Shown: positions 11,948 through 22,881 of the stretch, in pieces | How positions within the stretch are numbered: the first letter of the stretch is position 1 | How the letters are laid out: each line of letters opens with the position of its first letter | Assembly: GCF_026914185.1 (NCBI RefSeq) | Contig: NC_070560.1 | Location: 6,811,501-6,875,500, forward strand | Direction of reading: 5' to 3' | Length of the DNA stretch: 64,000 nucleotides | Origin: Puccinia triticina | Taxonomy: Eukaryota; Basidiomycota; Pucciniomycetes; Pucciniales; Pucciniaceae | The notes under the pieces: model-generated | What the model was told of the DNA's origin: nothing | The model's input: only the letters and a program-made list of their open reading frames with translations | Databases searched by the model: none | Made by a program: the position numbers and the translations under genes

Positions 11948-12919
11948 GAGCATCCGCATCGGTTGCAGATTAAGGGAGGATTAGTGTAACTAATCCTCCT
12001 CGGCAACCGCATTGGGTCCAATTTAATCGGACTAAACTCCTCCAGGGAGAGAACTTAGCTAAGTCCCTCAATCAGAGGCGTGCAAGCGCTGTTGCAAGAC
12101 GGCCCTCCGAAGGAGGGACTTATGCCCTACCTTGCAAATGAGTAGGCAGCAGATTTCTGTTTTCAGCCTTTTTTGCTTGTCCCTCCGTTGAGGCTACGCA
12201 AGGACAGCTGGGGCCAAGTCAGCTGCTTCAAGAAATAGCCAAGAAGCATGGCTCTCTGCTGGTATCTTTCTTTTACCTGTAACACATGAGCTTGATTTTT
12301 GAAAAAATTAATAAGAGCTGCTAGGTTTTGACAGGTGTCAAAAGTATGGCTTTGACCAAGGCCTGTTTGAACAATGCCCTCCCAAAACCCATGAACTCCT
12401 TTTTGTTTCATTTGGGATTCAAGAGTGTTTTTGGAGGGATCCGACCTCAGGAAGGTGGAAAGTGAAAGGGCAGATGTAGGCGGACAAATCTGTCTGCTCA
12501 GATTTTCAATGGCTTCTACTTGAGTTGAGATATCAAGAGTTGAAGATTTTGAAAATTTTCCCCAGCCAAATGGGATTTCTGCTGCCTACTGTTTTGCGAG
12601 GTAGGGCGTAAGTCCCTCCTTCAGAGGGTCGCTTCGCGACAGCGCTTGCGCGCCTCCAATCGAGGTACTTAGCTAAGTTCGTCCCGGGAGTACGATTTGG
12701 AGTAAGTGGGAGTAAAGTTACTCCTTGCTAATCCTGGGAGTAAGCGCTGCATGCAGACACTCCTCCCCACTCAAAAGTATGCACCAAACACTGCTTACAT
12801 AAGCTGTAGGTGCATACCACGTACTTACACAGCTTTTTTTCCCGCACCAATGCGGTTGCCGGCCGGGAGTAAGCAGATCTGTTACTCCTTGAGTTACACC
12901 CGCACCGATGCGGATGCTC
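11948..12919. mobile_element. PIF/Harbinger-like non-autonomous transposon
   Basis: The element has ends GAGCATCCGCATCGGT and ACCGATGCGGATGCTC and is flanked by TAA on both sides (11945-11947 and 12920-12922). A 3-bp TWA duplication and a GAGCATCCNCA-type end are typical of PIF/Harbinger elements. At 972 bp it encodes no transposase. A second inverted pair lies inside: about 12050-12160 (CTTAGCTAAGTCCCTC, CTCCGAAGGAGGGACTTATG, GTAGGCAGCAGATTTCTG) against about 12570-12680. A smaller element may therefore be nested within, carrying the AAGTCCCTCC GC-rich hairpin seen elsewhere in the window. Confidence 0.8.
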
Positions 12920-12922
12920 TAA

Positions 12923-13470
12923 GCTCTTGAAATTTATATTTCATCACTCAGAACAGGCTACAATCTTTCAGGATGGGGAGCTGAATATATGTTTGATTTT
13001 CAATCTATCAGTGTACCTATAAATTGATCATTTCAATCTCCATCATAATAAACAATTAGATGCAATGCGGGTTAATTTAAAGACTAGAACTATAAAATTT
13101 ACAATACAAATTATCAATTTGGACAGATTACTAGACAGAAAAAAATATGATACAAAGAAACAAAATGGGTTTTACGTATTATTCAAAAAATTCTGTGTTG
13201 TAAAATTTTAGCATTATGAACATCAAATTTCATTCACTAGGTGGTGGAGGTTCGTCCGATATTTTATGAGTGTCTGGTTGTATGAACAAGGATAATTTGA
13301 CCAGGCCAGTTCAATATTTGAGATCATCTGTAAATAAATAGCATCATTAAGGAAGGTTTAACATTCGTGGAGTTGGAAGGTCAGTTGGAGAGATCAAATT
13401 TTTGATATTGCGGATTACTGATACTGACCGAGAAGTGCAGGTGAAAGAACGATATTGTTTTATTTATTAT
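12923..13470. other. Intergenic, AT-rich, downstream of pectinesterase gene
   Basis: AT-rich sequence lying 3' of the minus-strand pectinesterase gene. On that strand, AATAATAAATAAAACAAT follows the stop codon within about 25 bases and is a plausible polyadenylation region. No other feature seen. Confidence 0.5.
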
Positions 13471-15545
13471 TTACTTCAACGCAACTTGACTCCGAGGACG
13501 GACCGAAAGGGGAGGTTGAGGATCTTTCTTAATAACTAGGGGGCTGGTCGTAGGGAATGGATCAGTCGAAGGTTTCTTGATAGCCAAGGTACTGGTCGTG
13601 GACAGAGAATCAGCCGAATTTTTCTTATTATCCAACCTATTTTTGGGGATAATTGGGATAATGGGACGGTAATTATAATCAATCCAGTCAAGGTAATCCT
13701 ACGTATGCACAAGGAGTGATTCAAAATCAGTCAGTTTTGGATGCGCTAGATTAACTTGTCTTTCAGCTTGATCCTAATGACTCACGGGTCCAAGGATGTT
13801 TTCAGGAAGATGGGGAGAGCGTAAGGGGGTGTCATATAATCTTTTTCCTTGAGCACCCGGACCGAAGTTACCGTACTCTTGAAATTGAACGCCTTCCGTG
13901 CGTGGATCGGATGGAGACCAAGCCATCCATCCATCAGGGTTTATGACATCACTAAGATTGCAGTGTTGGAACGCTACCTTCGCCCCAGCTCTCCAAGGTC
14001 GACCCAGGTAAGCCGTCCCTGGAAGTGCACCCGCGCTGAACACATTAGCTCTATTCAATACAAAAAAACCAGAGATGTCATCGACATGTCTGCCGCTCGC
14101 GGTAATACTGTGTGGTAGCAGACAAAGCAAAGCACAATTGACCCAAAAAAATCAGCTCTTGATTAGTGATGCTAAATAAGATTTGCTGACGGTTCTTTTG
14201 AGCCTTTAAGAATCGGGATGGTCAGCTGCTCGAACCAGGCATTGACGTCTCTTCCAAAGATGAAATCTGTTTCACCAGGACCACACCGTCAGCAAGATTT
14301 CATGCTTGTTTGTCAGTTTTAGGGCAATCAAAAACGTGAGGGAGCAGGTGAACCTACCAACAGCGCCTATTATCACGCAGGCACTATAAAGCTGTATACC
14401 TCGATAAGCTCTCACAGTATCCTGAAAGCTCCTGAAGGTACAGTTGTAGTAACCTACAAATTTGCGAGAAGTCAGACCACAAAGAATTATTGGACAATTT
14501 TATTCTAGTAAATAATTACCTTGTCTGTCACCTTTGGCGTTGAGAGCTAGCGCTTGAGTGTCAGTGCCTGTGCCATATTCGTTGATGACGTTACTGATGA
14601 TTTTAAGGGGAGAAGTAATTTCTTGTCAGGAATCGCGTTCTTGCAGCGGGAGACAGGCTACAAACGGTGTCTTTAGCGGCCGACTCACATGAAATAGAGA
14701 CCGAAACTAAGAAACAAATTAGCACAAACAATCAGCACCATATACTCCAAATTTTTGACGCAGTTTTCAAGAAGAAAAGAGGAGACAGGTCAACTCACTC
14801 ATCCTTCAAGACATTCAACGTCGCACTGGCTTCATTCGACTTGGCCTCTTTGGCACCAAGTGCAAAGACTATACTCACATAATTTTGCCCATTTTCATTC
14901 GGCTTTTTGGCACGGATAATGAGAGGCTACTCAAAGATGTTAGTTGTGAAGCACGTAAGTTTCTAGGTAAAAAGATGTTACTATTCTTGACGTAGTTAGA
15001 TGAAATACTGACTGGGTCATAATCTACATAGACTTGTTCCCTGTAAAGTCCTATAGCGCTTTTCAGAATCTCAGTTTTCAGAATCTGCAAGCACAAAAAG
15101 TGGAACAATGAAATACCAACCTTCGTGGACATATATGACCTGAGGTCCAGTTCGATCCTTCAGCGAATTAACAGCGGCCTGTATAGTTCTAAATTTGAAG
15201 GGAAATGTGACCATGGAATTACTCAGCTGAGGTTGTTTTTTTCGTCTTCTTTTTACTCTGTCTTTGGAGAAAAGAAGAGAATTAGAGAAGTACTACTACA
15301 TACCGAAATTCTCTTGGGTGGTTGGTATTTTGACGAACGATGATAGTAGGAGGCGGGAAATTAGAAACGTTGAAAAAACGCGATCCTCTCCCGTTGCCAT
15401 TGATGTCGTTGACGGAGGGAGGTGTAATGAGAGGTGGTTGGTTTCGGGAGACCTGATTTTGCCGAGCACGATGGATGTGACTTGAGGGGATAGATAAGGT
15501 GCAGTGAGTGATGAGTAGGCAGGCTAGCCAAAGGGCGCGGAACAT
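13471..15545 (-). CDS. Secreted pectinesterase (pectin methylesterase, CE8)
   Basis: This enzyme removes methyl esters from plant pectin outside the cell. Ten exons: 15545-15304, 15221-15121, 15050-15013, 14926-14799, 14706-14689, 14593-14520, 14453-14358, 14266-14191, 14107-13786 and 13698-13471. All phases agree and give 440 residues. The N-terminus is a signal peptide (MFRALWLACLLITHCTLS), then a spacer of about 60 residues. Family motifs appear in order: FRTIQAAVNSL, EGLYREQVYV, FQDTVRAYRG with the catalytic Gln, GAVDFIFG with the catalytic Asp, ITASGR, and LGRPWRA with the catalytic Arg. Exon 5 is an 18-nt micro-exon whose inclusion restores the family-like LYFINVINEYG. The last exon carries DWID plus an extra Ser/Thr/Pro/Lys-rich tail of about 65 residues. 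An intact catalytic set suggests a working enzyme of a plant-associated fungus. Confidence 0.95.
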
Positions 15546-16566
15546 AATCCTTGCTCCGGAGAACGAGATTTCTGCTAGGTAGCAAAGGCGATGCAATTAT
15601 TTACAGGGTAATATTGAACAGAGATAGAAAAATAAAATGCAGGTTAAGATCACTTCAACCCTTAGCCAGTATCACGCGTGGGATACGGTAGATAATCCGG
15701 GATATCTGGTGAAGGACCGCGGATCACACCAGATATCTGAAGCCCGAGGTTCCGAAACCTGCAGATATGGGTGGATATTTCTGGATCTGAAGCGGGGCTC
15801 TTCAGGATGCAGAGTCTCAGCGGAATAGACACGCGCAAAAGATGAGAGGAAACTGGCAAATGGCCTGAATATGAAAAGGAACTGGGGGAAAACATCCTAC
15901 AAGAGAGGACGCCTTATAAGGGCACCTCGAACAGAAACACAAGGACAAACAACCCCTGGCTACAGGGTTGCAGACAAACGACTATTAGCCGTAACACGGC
16001 GGGGCGAATTCAAAAATGCTGTGGCGCCACGCCACATGGACCACGATTGCGCCACCATGGCGTACAGGTGACCCATGGCGATGTGGCGCCCCCACGGTGC
16101 CCCCCTCGGCGCCACGGTCCTCAGGGCGGCCCCGAGGCCCGAGCGAGAGACCCTCGAGTGACCCGACGTCCAAAGGGCGGGCCAGCGGTCGGCCCCCAGG
16201 CGCCCCGGCCGGGCCGCCATTGTGACCACCACGCAGCAATGGCGGCAAGGCCTTGTAAGGTTGGATGCGCCCCTTGGCTACCTCTATGACCTGCCTAAAC
16301 ACAAGTCTCTCGCTTCGGGGGGCCCTGTTATAGCCTGGGCTGGCGCGAAGCGCGAGCCTCTGAAGGAGGGACTTGTGACTAAAGTCCCCAAACTGAACTG
16401 AGAGCTTGAGGCGCTTTGGCAGGGAAAAACTTGCCCTGCCATTTGCCCCACCTTCCCGGAGGAAATCCGTTCAGCCTAGTGAAACGGCCCAATGGCCTTA
16501 TTTTCCTTCATCTTTCTGCACTAGACAGATTCCCAGGGGTCGGGTCCTTCACTTTCAATAAAATAA
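15546..16566. other. Intergenic with GC-rich patch
   Basis: The first part is probably the pectinesterase promoter. 16015-16400 is unusually GC-rich, with overlapping open frames on both strands that look compositional. Near 16340-16390 there is a GCGCGAAGCGCG, CTCTGAAGGAGGGACTTGTG module of the dispersed GC-rich hairpin family. No gene is supported. Confidence 0.5.
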
Positions 16567-16934
16567 GGGGGTTACTAAACATACCCGGGTATTTCCGCGT
16601 TTGTACCCGGTTTTTGCGTACCCCCTTTTCCGCGTGCGTACCCAGTTTTTTTCTATTCATTTCTACGCGACGCAAAATAGGCTTAAAATTCATCTAAAAT
16701 CCTGAAACAAATTATGACACATTCAAAATTCCAAAAAAGCAACTTTAAATGATTCAATTAATTTTTTGCATACCCCCTTTTCCCCAGTGTGTACTAAGGG
16801 AATATCTTTTTTGTTACATGTACCAGGGTTCCAAAAAATTGAGGGAACATTTAAACATGCATTAGGCCCCAATTATAAACATTTTTTTGAGATATTTTTG
16901 AAAAGTTTTTGAACTTGCCCAAAAAAGAAATTGA

Positions 16935-17084
16935 GGCCCTGTTTGGAGCCAATATAATTGCGCGATATAATCTGGAAACTTGTGACATCTGATCAAGTTT
17001 TGGCGGACCTGATCAGATGTCATATAGGATGTCATGCAAAAAAAATCATATATCGCCTGGATTATATTGGCTCCAAACGGGGCC
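16935..17084. mobile_element. 150-bp GGCCC...GGGCC MITE nested inside the previous MITE
   Basis: The left end GGCCCTGTTTGGAGCCAATA and right end TATTGGCTCCAAACGGGGCC are inverted repeats, flanked by TGA on each side (16932-16934 and 17085-17087). The same end sequence starts the elements at 53840 and 54772, so all three belong to one family. A TGA flank is a variant of the usual TWA of Harbinger elements. No coding capacity. Confidence 0.8.
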
Positions 17085-17180
17085 TGAACTTTTTTTGAAA
17101 TCTTTTTAATTTCAAAAATACTGCAGATGCACTCAAATACACCCAGGAGGTGTGGTTGAACCATTTTTGAAAAAAAAAAT

Positions 17181-17473
17181 GTTTTCATTTTGTTTTCATT
17201 TTGTTTTCATTTTGTTTTCATTTTGTTTTCATTTTGTTTTCATTTTGTTTTCATTTTGTTTTCATTTTGTTTTCATTTTGTTTTCATTTTGTTTTCATTT
17301 TGTTTTCATTTTGTTTTCATTTTGTTTTCATTTTGTTTTCATTTTGTTTTCATTTTGTTTTCATTTTGTTTTCATTTTGTTTTCATTTTGTTTTCATTTT
17401 GTTTTCATTTTGTTTTCATTTTGTTTTCATTTTGTTTTCATTTTGTTTTCATTTTGTTTTCATTTTGTTTTCA
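17181..17473. repeat. 11-bp minisatellite (GTTTTCATTTT), about 26.6 copies
   Basis: The unit GTTTTCATTTT repeats without visible variation. Because 11 is not a multiple of 3 and no frame meets a stop, all three forward frames stay open and spell the same FSFCFHFVFIL cycle; these are not proteins. It sits inside the MITE at 16865-17540. Confidence 0.97.
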
Positions 17474-18613
17474 AATACTTTTCAGTTCATTTTCAAAAAC
17501 TTTTCAAAAATATCTCAAAAAGGTGTTTATAATTGGGGCCTTAGAAGCTTCCTTTGAAATTTTTGAGAGAAAAAAATAGGTACGTGGCGGGTACATGATG
17601 TGCTTAGTAGAAAAATGACTGCTACATGTATAACTTTTTTGTTACACATTTAAAGAGTCTAAAAATTTCAAAAATGTTTCTATGGTGTATATTCTGTGCG
17701 CCATTAAATTTATAGCAATGGGGTAAACACCAAACATGAGATATAGGGGGGCCGGGCAGCCTTAATAGGAACAATCTGCCTAATTATTGAATATTTTTTT
17801 TGGTAAATTTCCCAGAAGTCTAAGGAATTAAGGGGTTACATAATGATGCATATTCTCTGCGCTCTGAAACTTTTGGCAATATTGGTACCTCAGAACATGA
17901 AATATAAGGGGTGTGTGGTAGTCATATTGCCTTACTGCGCACCCCTTATATCTGATGTTCTGAGGTACCAATATTGCCAAAAGTTTCAGAGCGCAGAGAA
18001 TATGCATCATTCTATAACCCCTGCAATTCTTAGACTTCTGGGAAATTTATCAAAAAAGATATTCAATAATTAGCCAGATTGTTCCTATTGAGGCTGCCCG
18101 CCCCCCCTATATCTCATGTTTGGTGTTTACCCCATTGCTATAAATTTAATGGCGCACAGAATATACACCATAGAAACATTTTTGAAATTTTTAGACTCTT
18201 TAAATGTGTAACAAAAAAGTTATACATGTAGCAGTCATTTTTCCACTAAGCACACCAAGTACCTGCCACGTACCTATTTTTTTCTCTCAAAAATTTCAAA
18301 GGAAGCTTCTAATGCATTTTGAAATGTTCCCTCAATTTTTTGGAACCCTGGTACATGTAAAAAAAAAGATATTCCCTTAGTACACACTTGGGAAAAGGGG
18401 GTGTGCAAAAAATTAATTAAATCATTTAAAGTTGCTTTTTTGGAATTTTGAATGTATCATAATTATTTTCAGGATTTTAGATGAATTTTAAGCCTATTTG
18501 AGTTGCGTAGAAATGAGCAGAAAAAAACCAGGTACGCACGCGGAAAAGGGGGTACACAAAAACCGGGTACAAACGCGGAAAAACCGGGTACGTTTAGTAA
18601 CCCCCTAAAATAA

Positions 18614-19041
18614 TGAAATTTCCATTTTTTGGAGTGAGGACCCCAGGGTTTCTCTTACTCATTCATCTATCTTCCGCAATCTTTCCTTTCTATGCATTAT
18701 GTAAATAAACAAGGTACCAAATGTCCAATCTGTATGACTCATACTATAAAGTAAACCACTATTATGCAATAACTCAAACATCCAATCTCAAGTGGAGACT
18801 CTTGCTCCCATCCAAGGAAATTCATACTATATCTTCAAAATATGTAAAAAAAAATACATAGTGGCAAAGCCAATATGTTTGCCTACATGTGAAAGTTCAA
18901 GGCAGGTTGATTGGATTTGTGGTTTGGAAGTTACAAGTGCTTCAGTTTTGAAGAGGCCAAAAAAGGCTCAAAAAGCCACAGCTCTCAGGCCACGGCTTTT
19001 ACTTTGCTCACAAGCCCCTCTTTCAGAGGCTTGCTATGCGA

Positions 19042-19082
<41 letters not shown>

Positions 19083-19083
19083 C
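18614..19083. other. Spacer with 36-base poly-C tract
   Basis: AT-rich sequence followed near 18975-19045 by a GC-rich module (AAAAAGCCACAGCTCTCAGG, CCCCTCTTTCAGAGGCTTGC) of the dispersed hairpin type. It ends in an uninterrupted run of 36 cytosines at 19046-19081, just before the hAT target duplication. No gene; short proline-rich frames across the C run are artefacts of it. Confidence 0.7.
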
Positions 19084-19091
19084 CCCTGAAA

Positions 19092-22000
19092 TTAGGGATT
19101 GTTGATCGGTACCCGTGGCGGGTACCTAGTACCGCTTGCCGGGTACCGCTCGCACCCGTGCAGCGGTGCCGGGTGCGGTACTAGGTACTTGGGTTTCGCC
19201 AAGAGGAGGTACCCGGGTACCACCCACCCTCTACTATGAAGCTGCGGTCCGCGGGGGTAATTAATGCCCACTCTACTATGAGGCTGCGGCCCGCGGCGGC
19301 AGACTGTGACATGTCATAGAAATCACATATACATACTGACACTGATTTCATATCCAGTCTTTAGTTGAGTGCTGCTCGATCACTCACCAAAAAAGATGTC
19401 TTCCAGCCGTAAACGTCCCAAGTCTTGCCTATCCCGTGGACCTTCGACCCAAGACAATACACCAGACCCACAGAACCCACCCAAAAAAGAAACAAATGAA
19501 GCCCCCAGTAACACAGACCCCGGAAATACATACAACTGATGCTCCACCTGGAACCCAGCCCCCGACTGATGAGGAGGATTTGCGTGCGTACCACTCATTA
19601 TTCTTGTCATCACATCCCTTCATTGCATCCAAAACTGTTCTGGCTAGTGATCATATATAGAACAAGCAAGGAGAGTTGTTGAAACCTCTATCAGTCAAAT
19701 CTACGCTTCATATAAGATACCCGAGCTTTCCAATCAGTTGGACAAGTATGGAAGGCGCATGATTGCTTATCTGTGCAAGATGTAAGCCTTTCTCTTTGAT
19801 TTAATCAACCTGTGAACTTTTTTAATGACCAGAAGCTTCAGATTCGGCACCAAGATCAACCGCCCAACCTCCAACTCCTCTTGCAGCAACCTCAACAAAC
19901 ATGCCGCAATATGCTTGCAAAAAATTCAGGAATCAAAAAACTCTCCATTGTTGGCTCAATTTGGAATAAAAGGGACTGGGGACATCAATCCAGTGGAAGT
20001 AAGTGCTGAGTTGCAGCCATTTTTCAACTGGAGAGGAGTTCATAACCAATCTATCTCTTTTTTTCAGGTTCCTCAACTTTGCGCTATATGTTGCGCTGAG
20101 GCAGCAAGGCCATTTTCCGCACTTTTGGATGCCCGCCTGAAAGAAATCCTCCATCCAACGGTCCTCAAGCATTTGCCAAAACCGCACCACGTCTTGAAGG
20201 ATATTCACATGCTCTATTCTGCTATACAGCACAAGTATAAAGCAGGTTTAAAGGTTGAGTTCTGGTTTTCCCTTGTATTTATTACTAACTTTGTCACCTG
20301 ACTGACTTTGCTGTTTATCAGGCACACAAAGGTGCATTATATCTATGGGTTGATTCATGGCAGTCCCCTAACGGATTTGATATCTTGGGTATAGTAATCT
20401 ACCAATTAGCGGATGACGGCATGGGGGAGCTAGATCTAGAGGCCATGCCTCTAGACTTTGTTCAACTTTCTCAAAGCCACACAGGTGAATACTTGGCAAA
20501 GACAATTGGCTTGGTTTTGAACAAGTTTGACATTGAGGACAAGGTGAGCCTATTTGTTTGTTGACAGCTCAATTTCTACACTGACCAATGATGTTTTAGA
20601 TATGTGGTATTGTTAGTGATAACGCATTGAACAATAAAGTGATGGTTCAGGAGCTGAATAAGCTCAAGTGGCCACGGTTCTAAGGTGAGCCGCAATGGAT
20701 TCGGTGCTTTGCGCACATCCTGAACTTGATAGTACAGGGGATCCTTTGACCGTTTGGAACTCAGAAAGCAGAGAATACTTCCAAGTATCAAAGTGATATT
20801 GTCGGTGTGGATGAATGGGATTCTGAAGATGATGATGCTGAGGAGCAAATAAGATTGTAAGTCCAACTATCATTCCTTCAATTCTAATTTCTGCAGCTTT
20901 GTGACAACATACTCTAGGCTTTCTCCGGGCCAAAACGGCGCAACCCAATTACCAGATGAAGATTTGGGCAAGGGTGAATCACCGTTGGGGCCAACAAAGA
21001 CAATATGGAATCCCTCAATGAAGAAAATATAAATGAAGCTAGTGAAGAAGATGAAAGTGATTGCTATATGTCCGCTTTGTGCAAATAATCGTTGGAAAAG
21101 GTACATAAAACAGTTCTTGGTGCAATCAACATGAGAAAGGCACTGACTTCAGACCTTGCTGCAGTTCGGTGCAGTTGCCAAGAAGTTGAGGTACTCGCTC
21201 AATTCAAGAGCAGAGTTTGTAGAGATCTGCCAAGAGAAAGGGTGTTCAAAGCCGCATACTGTTGAGAGAGATGTCCGTACTCGATGGAACTCAACATTTA
21301 CTCAACTCAAGAGCATTCTTAGGTTTCAAGCTGCTGTGTAAGTCACTCACTGCTTCTCTTTCCAAGTCAAAGCAGATTCATCATTTTTTTTAAATTTTAT
21401 CTTATTAGCCTCCAGTGGCAGCGTCATCAAAGGCATGGCCTTGAGTGCAGGCATCACTTGGATCAGTCAGACCTTCACTTTGCGCGCGGTTTGGTCAACG
21501 TCCTGGGAATCTTTGATGAGCTAACACTTAAGGTATCCGTTGCAGGCTCTTCTTGCTTATCAAATATTGTTTTATACATCAATCAAATCACCGAGCACCT
21601 ATCAACTATCATCAGCGATCCACAATACCCTCCAGCGTTGAGGAATGCGAGTCAATTAGGATTAAAAATAACCAACAAATACTATAGCTGCTTAACGGAC
21701 ACCCCCCCGCTTTACAGAATAGCTATCTGTACGTATATTCCACCTTATCATGGTTGTTTTTATCCTTAATATTGAACTTGTGAATGTCAGTCCTACACCC
21801 ATCATTTAAGGACGAGTACTTCAATATGGCAAAGTGGGCGCCTGAATGGATCTCCAAAGCAATACGCTTAGCCTGGGATATGTGGTTATTGCCTTACAAG
21901 CCCCAAGCGCCAACTGCACCTGTACCTGTACCAACTAAAGCCTCCAAGGTAAGTCACAGTTGTAATTGATCTAAATATACCATGTACGTTTTATTAATCT

Positions 22001-22788
22001 CTCACATAAATATCTCAATAGCCAAAGACCACTATGCTTGCAGGCCTTGGCAACGCGGCAGCCGCCCAAGGGGGAACCTCCTCATCCAATGCATTCAATG
22101 TCTGTCTGGCCAGGGGACTTGTCCTAGATGCTAATAACAATCCCGTCAATCCTCTCAAGTGGTGGCTTCAACAGAAGCATTCTGGAAACACACATGGGGG
22201 CCTTGTACATATGGTACTTGATGTTTTAAGTTGTCCAGGTCAGCCAACCAACTCCGGATTAATATTTCTACTGCATCTAACTAACCTTGTTTGTACTTCA
22301 TTAACTAGCAACCTCTGTTGATATGGAGAGGGCATTTAGCTTCAGTCGGGATTATGTTTCATCAAGAAGGCACCAACTCAGACCAAACTCAATAAGTGGC
22401 AGAATGACTGTTGCCTTCTATTCAAAAACCAGAAGAATCAAAGAAGGTACCCTGGCCGCATGGAAACAAAAATACAAGGATTCCAGCAAGACCACAAAGA
22501 ATTCTAAAAGAAAGGTAATTGTCTTAGATGATGATTAATCCCAGTATGAGTTGGTTTGGCTAGTTTACATAGTATAAATTAAGATATTTGGTGATGCTTG
22601 CAATATAAAAAGTAGTTAATTAAGTATTGGAGGGCTGGTTATGGCAATGGAGACAAAAGCTAGTGCTTTCAGTACCTGTGGTACCCGCCAGGCGGTTCCG
22701 GGTGTGGTACTAGGTACCTGATGTGGGACAAAAAACAAGGGGGTACCCAGGTACTGGTTGGTACCAGGGTCTAGATCAACAATCCCTA
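19092..22788 (+). mobile_element. hAT transposon copy 1 with 8-bp target duplication
   Basis: The ends TAGGGATTGTTGATC (19093) and GATCAACAATCCCTA (ending 22788) are inverted repeats. The element is flanked by CCCTGAAA (19084-19091 and 22789-22796), the 8-bp duplication expected of hAT elements. Subterminal regions are dense in GGTACC/GGGTACC motifs. It carries one decayed, intron-containing transposase gene on the plus strand. At 3.7 kb it has the size of an autonomous element. Confidence 0.92.
19396..22538 (+). pseudogene. Decayed hAT-family transposase (copy 1)
   Basis: A multi-exon frame with short GT-AG introns matches hAT transposases. Readable blocks in order: a basic Pro-rich N-terminus (19396 on), a Cys/His region around 19845-20230, DSWQSPNGFDILG (about 20350), HTGEYLAKTIG, GIVSDNALNN (RNase-H-like core), GEPQWIRCFAHILNL, VRTRWNSTFTQL, LHPSFKDEYF (21789 on), and the C-terminal dimerisation block with PLKWWLQQKH, LDVLSCP and VDMERAFSFSRD in the last exons. 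Stops fall inside conserved blocks, for example TAA just before GEPQWIRC (about 20681) and TAA in CK-SLEK (about 21087). I therefore call it a pseudogene. The paralogue at 23171-26338 aligns along its length but has different lesions. Confidence 0.88.
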
Positions 22789-22881
22789 CCCTGAAACAAG
22801 GTTATTGTGCTAAGCTAGCTCCATGAAACCCTCAGGACTAACACCTTGGGCTTCCAACAACCATATCAAAAGGCTCCCTTG

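Larger units (their letters stand above)
16865..17540. mobile_element. Harbinger-like MITE nested in palindromic element
   Basis: The ends GGCCCCAATTATAAACA and TGTTTATAATTGGGGCC are perfect inverted repeats flanked by TTA (16862-16864 and 17541-17543). Removing the element and one TTA restores alignment of the left arm of the host palindrome with its right arm (GCATTAGAAGC), which confirms the insertion. Subterminal AAAAATATCTCAAAAA-like sequence is also inverted. It contains a second nested MITE and the 11-bp minisatellite. Confidence 0.85.
16567..18605. mobile_element. Full-length palindromic (foldback) transposon, GGGGGTT ends
   Basis: The element runs from GGGGGTTACTAAAC to GTTTAGTAACCCCC and is flanked by the 8-bp direct repeat TAAAATAA (16559-16566 and 18606-18613). 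The right arm (about 17930-18605) is an inverted copy of the left arm, which is split in two (16567-16864 and 17541-17925) by a nested MITE. The arms meet near 17927 with only a short spacer, so the original element was about 1.36 kb and almost wholly palindromic. The outer 80 bp carry repeated GTACCCGG/CCGGGTAC and GCGGAAA motifs. There is no transposase. The 8-bp duplication fits hAT or KDZ-type transposases, and long inverted arms also recall foldback MULEs; the superfamily is unresolved. A second member lies at 36793-38608. Confidence 0.85.

Noticed and set aside
15960..16302. GC-rich overlapping frames on both strands
   Set aside because: Composition-driven; no conserved motif, and frames on opposite strands mirror each other.
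17152..17579. Three overlapping open frames of about 120-130 codons spelling FSFCFHFVFIL repeatedly
   Set aside because: They are the three readings of an 11-bp tandem repeat; period and composition explain them fully.
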